Below, one piece after another: positions 34,494 to 41,892 of a DNA stretch of 61,359 nt. The DNA lies in the NCBI GenBank assembly GCA_900313615.1, contig OMRP01000020.1, positions 1 through 61,359 of the forward strand. The letters are read 5' to 3'. The notes beneath the pieces are model-generated. The model worked only from the letters and a program-made list of their open reading frames with translations, was not told the DNA's origin and made no database searches. The translations under genes and the position numbers were made by a program. How positions within the stretch are numbered: the stretch's first letter is position 1; the number at the start of each line of letters is the position of its first letter. The DNA is from an uncultured Prevotellaceae bacterium. Its GTDB lineage: Bacteria; Bacteroidota; Bacteroidia; Bacteroidales; Bacteroidaceae.

Positions 34494-36271
34494 GCAATAA
34501 AATTGTGATAACGGGAGAAGGCATCGTATGCGCCATTGGCCATGACAAGGCCAGTGTGGTGGATGCGTTGCTTCATGGACGGACAGGAATCCACGCCATG
34601 AAGCACCTTGGTTCCGTGCACAAGGAGTTGCCCGTGGGTGAGGTGGACCTCAGCAATGATGAGATGCAAGCCCTGTTGGGGTTAGGACCTTCTGAGGAGG
34701 TGAGCAGAACCACCATGATGGGCATGATGGCAGTGGAGCAGGCTCTAATAGATGCAGAGATTAATGACGGGAAGGATGAAAGGGGGATAAAAAGTCAACG
34801 TATCGTGCTTGTTTCCGGCACTACCGTTGGTGGTATGGACATCACCGAGAAATATTTTGGCCATTTGAAAGTTTCCGACGAACACCTCGACACTCTTCGA
34901 CATCATGATTGTGGAAGTTGCACCCATGATATTGCCAACTATTTCGGCATTTTTGATGACTGCACTACCATTAGTACCGCATGTTCGTCGGCCGCCAATG
35001 CCATCGTTCTAGGAGCCCAACTATTACAATCGGGACAAGCTGATATTGTTGTCGCCGGTGGCACCGAAGCCCTGTCGTTATTTCATCTGAATGGATTCAA
35101 TTCATTGATGATACTTGACAAGGAACGCTGTCGTCCTTTCGATGCCACTCGTGCGGGACTTAACCTCGGCGAGGGAGCCGCATATATTGTGATGGAACGT
35201 GAGGATATGGCCCAAGAGAGGAACGCCACCATCCATGCCTATCTTGCAGGATATGGCAATGCCTGTGACGCCTTTCATCAGACAGCCTCGTCGGATAATG
35301 GCGAAGGCGCCTACCTCGCCATGCGTGAAGCCATCGAAATGGCAGGCATAACAGTAAGCACTATCGATTATGTGAATGCCCACGGCACTGGCACCCCTAA
35401 CAACGACCTATCGGAAAGCGTCGCCCTGCACCGCATTTTTGGGAATGACATGCCACCCGTATCGAGCACAAAATCATATACTGGACATACGACAAGTGCC
35501 TCTGGGAGCATAGAAGCCGTGATATGTCTATTGGCCATGCGACACCGATTTATCCCCTCGAACTTCGGTTGGCAACATGCAATGGAGGGAGGCATCCTAC
35601 CTTCGATGGGTGTTTCCAATATCGCTCTTCGTTATGTGCTATGCAATGCTTTCGGCTTCGGAGGCAACGACACCTCGTTGTTGTTCAGCGCCCAAGTCCC
35701 AATGGTTAGCCTTCCCGCCATCCATTCCAACATAGCCCTCAAAGAATTGTCCCGCGTTGAGGTAAACACAGAAGAAGACCTAAAAGAGCTAAAAACATAC
35801 GTCAGCGTATTGGAATCCCGTAGAATGGGAAAGTTGATGAAGGCTTCGTTGCTCACCTCTTTGAAAGCCCTCGACATTGCCGGCATTGAGCGCCCTGATG
35901 CCATCATTACCGCCACCGCCATGGGTTGTTTGGAGAACAGTGAGCGTTTGTTGGAGCAGATAGAAGCCGAAGGTGAGACAAGTGTCAAACCTACCTATTT
36001 CATGCAAAGCACCCACAACACATTGGGCAGCAATATCGCCATTCGCACCAAATGTCATGGTTGGAATGTAACATTTACCCATGGTAAACAGTCATTAGAT
36101 TGGGCCCTCCGTGAAGCCAAAATGCTTTTGGGCAGTGGGCGTTACAAACGAGTGCTGGTGGGCGTTCATGATGAGTCAACCCCTCTGTATCGTACTTTGC
36201 AAGACAGACTCGGTGAGAGCGAATCGCCCATTGTTTATTCCTTATCATTGATACTGACATGTGGAGAATAA
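34490..36271 (+). CDS. Ketosynthase fused to a beta-ketoacyl synthase N-terminal-like domain (third ketosynthase)
   Basis: A GTG start coupled to the carrier protein stop. Residues 1 to about 400 hold a complete ketosynthase with Cys165 (STACSSAAN), His in NAHGTGTPNND and His in TGHTTSASGS. From about 410 to 593 follows a Ketoacyl-synt_2-like domain (PF13723 as I know it): DAIITATAMGCLENSERLL, FMQSTHNTLGSNIAIR, VLVGVHDE; this is normally an independent protein in Bacteroidetes polyene loci and has no catalytic Cys. Its role may be chain-length control. The end overlaps the next gene by 13 bases. Confidence 0.87.
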   Translation: MSNKIVITGEGIVCAIGHDKASVVDALLHGRTGIHAMKHLGSVHKELPVGEVDLSNDEMQALLGLGPSEEVSRTTMMGMMAVEQALIDAEINDGKDERGIKSQRIVLVSGTTVGGMDITEKYFGHLKVSDEHLDTLRHHDCGSCTHDIANYFGIFDDCTTISTACSSAANAIVLGAQLLQSGQADIVVAGGTEALSLFHLNGFNSLMILDKERCRPFDATRAGLNLGEGAAYIVMEREDMAQERNATIHAYLAGYGNACDAFHQTASSDNGEGAYLAMREAIEMAGITVSTIDYVNAHGTGTPNNDLSESVALHRIFGNDMPPVSSTKSYTGHTTSASGSIEAVICLLAMRHRFIPSNFGWQHAMEGGILPSMGVSNIALRYVLCNAFGFGGNDTSLLFSAQVPMVSLPAIHSNIALKELSRVEVNTEEDLKELKTYVSVLESRRMGKLMKASLLTSLKALDIAGIERPDAIITATAMGCLENSERLLEQIEAEGETSVKPTYFMQSTHNTLGSNIAIRTKCHGWNVTFTHGKQSLDWALREAKMLLGSGRYKRVLVGVHDESTPLYRTLQDRLGESESPIVYSLSLILTCGE

Positions 36272-36612
36272 TACCCTTTGCCCTTGTTCAGAGCATATTG
36301 TTGGCCGCAGGCCAGGTGTTTCTGAAGTTTGCCATGGTCCGCATGGCCCCATTCGGTTGGACCAAAGAGTTTTGGGGTAGTCTGTTGCTGAATTGGCAGT
36401 TTGCAGCCTGTGGCATCAGTTTTGCAGCCGCTTCGGTCTTATGGATGTGGATGGTGAAGCAGTTTCCACTGAGCGTTGTCTATCCCATGATCAGTCTGAG
36501 TTATGTGTTTGGCATGATAGCCGCCATCGTGTTTTTCCACGAAGATGTATCAGCGATGAAATGGGTTGGTGTAGTGCTTATTATGGCAGGTTGTATATTA
36601 ATAGCAAGATAA
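36259..36612 (+). CDS. EamA/SMR-like four-helix membrane protein
   Basis: The 117-residue protein consists of four hydrophobic helices with short loops, opening MWRIIPFALVQSILLAAGQVFLKFAM and containing FPLSVVYPMISLSYVFGMIAAIVFFHEDV, the pattern of half-size drug/metabolite transporters such as SMR and ArnE/ArnF proteins. It would work as a dimer in the inner membrane. In the cluster it could flip a lipid-linked intermediate, as ArnE/F are thought to do, but that is inference. It starts inside the end of the ketosynthase gene. Confidence 0.8.
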   Translation: MWRIIPFALVQSILLAAGQVFLKFAMVRMAPFGWTKEFWGSLLLNWQFAACGISFAAASVLWMWMVKQFPLSVVYPMISLSYVFGMIAAIVFFHEDVSAMKWVGVVLIMAGCILIAR

Positions 36613-36614
36613 AC

Positions 36615-37232
36615 ATGAAAAATAAAATCATACTCTTATCGCTTTTGGTGCTGTCATTTCACAACGTGTGGAGTCAGACTGAGCGTCAGGTGAAAGCCGT
36701 CGTTGACCAAGCTTCCGCTCAGCTGAAAACCATGCAATGCGATTTTGTTCAGACAAAGCATCTGAAACTCCTCAATGACCGTATGGTGTCGAAAGGCAAG
36801 ATGTATTACCAACAACATGACAAACTACGTTGGGAATACGTGTCGCCCTATCAATATACCTTCATTATGAACGGACAACAAGTGTTGTTGAAAAACAACG
36901 GTCGCAAGGACATGATTGACGTGAATCAGAGCAAGGCCTTCAAGAGTATCGCCCAAATCATGTTGAACAGTGTGGTGGGCAAATGTCTGACTGCCGACAA
37001 AGATTTCCGCAGTAGCATTGACATCAGCGGCTCTGAATATATAGCCACATTGCAGCCTTTAAAGAAAGAGCTGAAGAGCATGTTTGAAAAAATAGTTCTC
37101 CATTTCGACAAACAACGATTGTTAGTGACCAAGGTAGAGTTGCTAGAGAAGAAAGGCGACCGCACCATTATTGAATTACGCAATATCGTGACCAATGCCA
37201 GTATACCTTCGAACACGTTCTCTGTTCATTAG
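36615..37232 (+). CDS. LolA-like outer-membrane lipoprotein carrier
   Basis: Starts at the ATG at 36615, two bases after the previous stop. The 205-residue protein has a signal peptide (MKNKIILLSLLVLSFHNVWS) and the LolA fold pattern: MQCDFVQTKHL, KGKMYYQQHDKLRWEYVSPYQY, then alternating strands to VTNASIPSNTFSV. LolA-type proteins ferry lipidated cargo across the periplasm. Together with the MMPL pump, a dedicated copy in a polyene cluster suggests transport of the lipid-like product to the outer membrane. Its end overlaps the next gene by 38 bases. Confidence 0.88.
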   Translation: MKNKIILLSLLVLSFHNVWSQTERQVKAVVDQASAQLKTMQCDFVQTKHLKLLNDRMVSKGKMYYQQHDKLRWEYVSPYQYTFIMNGQQVLLKNNGRKDMIDVNQSKAFKSIAQIMLNSVVGKCLTADKDFRSSIDISGSEYIATLQPLKKELKSMFEKIVLHFDKQRLLVTKVELLEKKGDRTIIELRNIVTNASIPSNTFSVH

Positions 37233-37632
37233 TCTACTGCTTGCTCTGTACGTCCAAGCCGTAGCCCAATCGTTGCTCCCTCCCGAGGGCGGCACTGAGC
37301 GTTATGCTGTTTCCATCGAGATGCCACGAGGATACATCAGCGGCATCAGCATCATGAAAAACGATGGCGAGCGGATGATATGCAGTGTGTTCAACGAATT
37401 TGGCGTGTCTGCCATGGATTTCACCTATGACCTCAATCGTAAGAAAGTGAAGTTGTTAAGCGTAATGTCGATGTTGGATAAATGGTATATCAGAAGAGTG
37501 CTTCGCAAGGACCTTCGCGCCCTTCTTGACCACATGAGTCGAGGTGAGACTATGTATGAAAACAAGAAACGACATGTCGTTTATCGGTTTGATACAATGA
37601 AAGCCGAAGAAAAAATAGAGGATATGGAGTGA
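37195..37632 (+). CDS. Secreted protein of unknown function (polyene cluster)
   Basis: The 145-residue product has a signal peptide (LRTRSLFISLLLALYVQAVAQ) and a small mixed domain with GGTERYAVSIEMPRGYISGI and MICSVFNEFGVSAMDFTYD, then a helical basic C-terminus. There is no lipobox. I do not recognise a named family; its position after LolA parallels small envelope proteins or lipoproteins seen in aryl polyene loci. It may be a partner of the LolA-like carrier. The start overlaps the end of the LolA gene. Confidence 0.7.
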   Translation: MPVYLRTRSLFISLLLALYVQAVAQSLLPPEGGTERYAVSIEMPRGYISGISIMKNDGERMICSVFNEFGVSAMDFTYDLNRKKVKLLSVMSMLDKWYIRRVLRKDLRALLDHMSRGETMYENKKRHVVYRFDTMKAEEKIEDME

Positions 37633-37724
37633 GGAGTTTGACATTCCATCCTTCATCTTCCATGGAGAACGAAGATGGTTTGAAAAAGGGATACAAGATA
37701 ACTAAGAAAAGGAAAAAATATAAT

Positions 37725-38099
37725 ATGATACTACGAGACGATTTATACATACTGGACAAAAAGACACAAGCAGGTGACAGTTGGCAATGCCAGGTCACGC
37801 TGAACCCAGCTTGTTCCATCTATCAAGCCCATTTCCCCGGTGAACCCATCACACCTGGCGCCTGCCTATTGCAGATAGCAAAAGAGTTATTGGGAGACAT
37901 CCTACATCATCCATTGGAGATAGTATATATCAAGGATGTGAAGTTCACCTCCGTAATTAGACCCGAAGAAACGCCCAACGTCACCTATTGTTTCAGCCAT
38001 ATCGAAGAGGCAGGAGACAATGAGGTGAAAGCCAAGATTATGGTGGAGCACGAAAGCCATCCATTGTGCAGCATCGCCTTCACCTGCAAGAAATGTTGA
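37725..38099 (+). CDS. Hot-dog dehydratase-like protein 2 (His subunit)
   Basis: Start chosen at the ATG at 37725 (MILRDDLYIL), which gives a compact 124-residue hot-dog; upstream in-frame starts add a lysine-rich tail with no match to the family. It has the FabA/FabZ block AHFPGEPITPGACLLQ: the catalytic His is present (His36), but the residue 14 positions on, which is Glu in FabZ and Asp in FabA, is Gln50. This is the mirror image of dehydratase-like protein 1. A joint active site in a heterodimer is the simplest reading. Confidence 0.82.
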   Translation: MILRDDLYILDKKTQAGDSWQCQVTLNPACSIYQAHFPGEPITPGACLLQIAKELLGDILHHPLEIVYIKDVKFTSVIRPEETPNVTYCFSHIEEAGDNEVKAKIMVEHESHPLCSIAFTCKKC

Positions 38100-38109
38100 C
38101 ACTATTGTC

Positions 38110-39594
38110 ATGACCGACCCACGAAAGACCCTCAACGAACGCCACATCTGCGTTGTCATCCCCACCTACAACAATTGTGGGACGATAGTTCATGTGGTGG
38201 AGGAGACGAAGTTGTATTGCGACAACATCATCGTGGTTAACGACGGTAGTACTGATGACACAGCATCCGTTCTATCAAACATTGATGCCATCACCGTCAT
38301 TAGTTATCCAAAGAACCGCGGCAAAGGCTATGCTTTGAAACAAGGGTTCAGGAAAGCCCTGTCCATGGGCTATTCTTATGCCATCACTTTAGATGGCGAT
38401 GGACAGCACTACCCCAAAGACATTATTGAGTTCCTTCATGCCAACCAAGAGCATCCAGGCGCTCTTATTATTGGCAATAGAAACCTACATGGCGTGGAGC
38501 GTTCGAAAGGCAGTTCATTTGCCAACCGCTTTTCCAATTTCTGGTTTTTCGTCCAGACTGGCAAACGGTTGGGAGACACCCAAAGTGGCTACCGCCTGTA
38601 CCCATTGAAAAAGTTACATGGCTTGTCGCTTCTGACCTCAAAATACGAAGCAGAGTTGGAGCTATTGGTTTTCCCTTCATGGCACGGTGTGGAGTTGAAA
38701 GAGATACCTATCGACGTGTATTATCCTCCCAAAGAAGAACGAGTCAGCCATTTCCGCCCTGGTAAGGATTTCACCCGCATCAGTATCTTGAACACCATTT
38801 TGTGTGTGTTGGCTGTGGTTTACGGACTCCCTCTCCGTCTGTTCCGTTTTCTTGCCAAATGGGGCCGCACACTTTATTCGTTGTTGTTGTTCGTCGTGCT
38901 CATGTTGTTCATCATTACCCCTTTTGTATGGGTGTATACGAAGTTTGGCAAGATGACGGAGAAGAAACGTGAGACCCTCCATCGAATTATTTACAACATC
39001 TCTCGTTTTTTCATGCTGAAACATGGTATTCCCGGAACCCATTTTACCTACCATGTAGCCGAGGGTGTTGACTTCAACAAGCCCAAAGTGATTATCTGTA
39101 ATCACCAGTCCCATCTGGACCTCATGTGCCAGTTGATTTTCACCCCCAACATGATATTCCTAACTAACGACTGGGTATGGAAAAATCCCTTCTATGGACT
39201 CTTGATTAGGAATGCCGAATACTTCCCCGTTGCCAATGGTATCGATGCTTTGTTGCCCAAGTTACGATCATTGGTGGAGCGAGGTTATAGCATCGCTCTT
39301 TTCCCTGAGGGCACCCGTTCGAAGGATTTACGCATTGGTCGTTTCCACAAAGGAGCCTTTTATATTGCCGAGCAACTGGGAGTGGACATATTGCCCATGT
39401 GCCTATATGGCACAGGACGCGTTTTGCGCAAGGGAACCCACCATCTTAACAAAGGTCCCATACATATTGACGTGCAAGCCCCTATCACGGGCCAAACATT
39501 GCATGAGCATGGAGAACTTCGACAGCAAGCCTCATGGATGCGCAAAGAATACAAGGAGTGGTATGAGAAACTGGCAAACAAGTTTGAAGTATGA
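38110..39594 (+). CDS. Bifunctional GT2 glycosyltransferase / PlsC-type acyltransferase
   Basis: Residues about 12-240 form a GT2 domain of the dolichyl-phosphate mannose synthase type: VVIPTYNN, VVNDGSTDDT, nucleotide-metal DGDGQ (95-99) and DTQSGYRLYPL. Two membrane helices lie at about 225-275. Residues about 300-494 are a PlsC acyltransferase with NHQSHLD (His332, Asp337) and FPEGTRSKD near 405. In E. coli aryl polyene clusters related glycosyltransferase and acyltransferase genes are separate. It may build the sugar-lipid anchor of the polyene at the inner membrane. The last four bases overlap the next start. Confidence 0.88.
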   Translation: MTDPRKTLNERHICVVIPTYNNCGTIVHVVEETKLYCDNIIVVNDGSTDDTASVLSNIDAITVISYPKNRGKGYALKQGFRKALSMGYSYAITLDGDGQHYPKDIIEFLHANQEHPGALIIGNRNLHGVERSKGSSFANRFSNFWFFVQTGKRLGDTQSGYRLYPLKKLHGLSLLTSKYEAELELLVFPSWHGVELKEIPIDVYYPPKEERVSHFRPGKDFTRISILNTILCVLAVVYGLPLRLFRFLAKWGRTLYSLLLFVVLMLFIITPFVWVYTKFGKMTEKKRETLHRIIYNISRFFMLKHGIPGTHFTYHVAEGVDFNKPKVIICNHQSHLDLMCQLIFTPNMIFLTNDWVWKNPFYGLLIRNAEYFPVANGIDALLPKLRSLVERGYSIALFPEGTRSKDLRIGRFHKGAFYIAEQLGVDILPMCLYGTGRVLRKGTHHLNKGPIHIDVQAPITGQTLHEHGELRQQASWMRKEYKEWYEKLANKFEV

Positions 39595-40442
39595 GTAAGC
39601 GCATAACCACCTCCATCGTCTTTATAATTATTACCTTCTTGGCCTTTGGCCAGGACAAAGAAACAAATATCTGGGAAGGCACATCATGCCACAAAACAGT
39701 GGAGATGACTCCGTATATAGCCCCTGGCGATGACAACATGGCCGTGGTGGTATGTCCCGGTGGTAGTTATTTCTGGCATGACATGGAAACCGAAGGTCAT
39801 GCTGTTGGACGTTGGTTGCAGAGCCATGGCATCAGTGCTTTCGTATTACGTTATCGCACCGCCTATGTTCCCGCTTTCCTATTTCGTTTCCGCTATGTGT
39901 TCAGGGGCAACCGATATCCCGACCCTCAGGATGACCTGCGCCAAGCCATCCGCTATATAAAGAGTCACCATGAAATATTCCACATTGACAGCACCCGTAT
40001 AGGAGCCATGGGGTTTTCCGCTGGTGGTCATCTGGTAATGTCGGCTGCAGAATTATTCGTTGGCAATGACAGGCCTTGGTTTGTGGCTCCCATCTATCCT
40101 GTGGTGACGATGACCGAAGCGTGTGTTCACAAACGGTCACGCAGGGCACTACTAGGTGAGAGCCGTCTTCATAATGAACTTTTAAAAGACCTATTGTCGT
40201 TAGAGCGGCATGTGCCATCGGACTGCTGTCCCGTCTTTTTGGTCAACTGCAAGGATGACCCTGTGGTGGATTACCGCAACAGTGTGTTGCTAGACTCAGC
40301 ACTTACCGCCAAGGGAGTGCCACATATATACCTACAGTATGAAGAAGGAGGACATGGTTTCGGAGCCAGCAACACGAAAGGAAGCGAAGAATGCAGAGGG
40401 TGGAAAGAGGCGTTTTTGGAATGGCTGAGGCATATTGAGTGA
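39591..40442 (+). CDS. Alpha/beta hydrolase (esterase-like), exported
   Basis: Start ATG overlaps the previous stop by ATGA. The 283-residue protein has a signal sequence (TTSIVFIIITFLAFG) and an alpha/beta hydrolase fold: oxyanion region VVVCPGGSYFWH, nucleophile GFSAGGH (Ser143), acid KDDPVV and late His in EGGHGFG. It resembles acetyl-xylan and other carboxyl esterases of the BD-FAE type. In this setting it may trim an ester of the envelope-bound product; that is inference. It closes the first transcription unit of the cluster. Confidence 0.85.
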   Translation: MSKRITTSIVFIIITFLAFGQDKETNIWEGTSCHKTVEMTPYIAPGDDNMAVVVCPGGSYFWHDMETEGHAVGRWLQSHGISAFVLRYRTAYVPAFLFRFRYVFRGNRYPDPQDDLRQAIRYIKSHHEIFHIDSTRIGAMGFSAGGHLVMSAAELFVGNDRPWFVAPIYPVVTMTEACVHKRSRRALLGESRLHNELLKDLLSLERHVPSDCCPVFLVNCKDDPVVDYRNSVLLDSALTAKGVPHIYLQYEEGGHGFGASNTKGSEECRGWKEAFLEWLRHIE

Positions 40443-40608
40443 TTATAGGAATACTTTGTTGGTGCTGATTGTTTTACAGGTTATAATTGTTATAGCGACA
40501 ATAGACACCATAGGTAGTTAATAGTGACGATAGATTTTATAAGAGGGGTTGATTATCCCTGTTTTTTATTTTTTAGGGAAATTATTCTTTTTTTTTGAAA
40601 GAATTGAT

Positions 40609-40616
40609 TAGTTTTG
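40609..40616 (+). promoter_or_regulatory. Internal promoter of the polyene cluster
   Basis: TAGTTTTG followed by CA, 54 bases before the ATG at 40670, in the largest gap of the cluster (40443-40669). The gap also contains CTATAG/ATAGTGA-type repeat words (40478-40545). It would start a second transcription unit running to 47368. Confidence 0.5.
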
Positions 40617-40669
40617 CATTTTAGGCTTGAGAAGTAAATACCATTTGAGATGGTAATGAGAGCCTATCC

Positions 40670-41836
40670 ATGATGAGAAGGAGCTTCTATTCAAAAAAGA
40701 ATATGTTGAAAGACCCTAGATTTGACGATATCCGTCCATACTACGAAGAAGAGATTCCCGCAGCCATGCAACGCATTGCGAACTGCGAAGTGTTTCCCTT
40801 GCTCTCCTCGTTTGTTTATCCCGACAAATCCATAGAGGAGATACGTAGTCATGTGTCCTCGTTTACCAGTACCCGTGCTTTCCAGCACGACACGATGTAT
40901 AAAGTAAACGAGCAGATTATCAAACGGAGCATCACAAGTTTCACCTGTTCTGGAATGGAACGTCTCGACCCCAAAGCACAATATCTCTTCGTGTCTAATC
41001 ACCGCGATATCGTTCTAGACGCCTGCCTGCTTCAATATGCCTTTGTGAAAAACGGTTTCGAGACTACCGAAATCACCTTCGGTGCCAACCTGATGATCAA
41101 TCCTACTGTTGTGGACATCGGCAAGAGCAACAAGATGTTCAGGGTGGAACGTCCTGGAGGCAACCTGAAAGATTTCTACAAGAGTTCGCTCCATTTGTCG
41201 GAATATATCCGTCACACCATTCTGGAAAAGAAACGCAGTGTGTGGATAGCACAGCGCAATGGAAGGACAAAAAACGGCATCGACTCTACAGACCAAGGTA
41301 TCATCAAGATGTTTTGTATGAGCGAACCCAACGACAAGGTCAAGGCCATAGACGACCTACATATCGTTCCTATCTCCGTGAGTTACGAATGGGAGTCATG
41401 CGATGTGTTAAAAGCGTTGGAACTATATGAGTCGCAGTTCAGGAAATATACGAAGAAACCAGGTGAAGACCTCAACAGCATCATCACCGGGATTCTTCAG
41501 CCCAAGGGTCGCGTTCATTTTTCATTATGTGAGCCAATCACCACTGCTGAACTTACTGCCTTTGAGCAGCAGACGAGAAACGAATACCATAAGTCGGTAG
41601 CCCACCTAATTGACAAACGCATCAATAGCGCCTACCGCCTCTACCCCAACAATTATATCGCCCACGACTTATTATATGGCAGCAGTCGCCATGCGCATAT
41701 GTATACGAAGGCCGAATACGATGCCTTTGTGAAACGCCTGGATTTACTGTACGCATATGACACCTGTGACCTAGAACGTTTGAAGGAAATCTTCATCAGC
41801 ATCTATGCCAATCCTGTCAGAAACTGCGAACGGTGA
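40670..41836 (+). CDS. PlsB/PlsC-like glycerolipid acyltransferase
   Basis: The 388-residue cytoplasmic-looking protein has the block YLFVSNHRDIVLDACLL near 105-120, which stands where acyltransferases have HxxxxD, and later FRVERPGGN and WIAQRNGRTKNG. The catalytic spacing here is His-x5-Asp (His111, Asp117), a variant I know from Bacteroidetes glycerol acyltransferases. The Met at 12 could also be the start. It may be the third acyl-transfer step of the cluster, or a general lipid enzyme. It opens the second transcription unit. Confidence 0.75.
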   Translation: MMRRSFYSKKNMLKDPRFDDIRPYYEEEIPAAMQRIANCEVFPLLSSFVYPDKSIEEIRSHVSSFTSTRAFQHDTMYKVNEQIIKRSITSFTCSGMERLDPKAQYLFVSNHRDIVLDACLLQYAFVKNGFETTEITFGANLMINPTVVDIGKSNKMFRVERPGGNLKDFYKSSLHLSEYIRHTILEKKRSVWIAQRNGRTKNGIDSTDQGIIKMFCMSEPNDKVKAIDDLHIVPISVSYEWESCDVLKALELYESQFRKYTKKPGEDLNSIITGILQPKGRVHFSLCEPITTAELTAFEQQTRNEYHKSVAHLIDKRINSAYRLYPNNYIAHDLLYGSSRHAHMYTKAEYDAFVKRLDLLYAYDTCDLERLKEIFISIYANPVRNCER

Positions 41837-41892
41837 ATGATAATAACATGCGCAATGAACAGTGAGGGTTAAGGGTTAGAAAAAGAAAAGAG

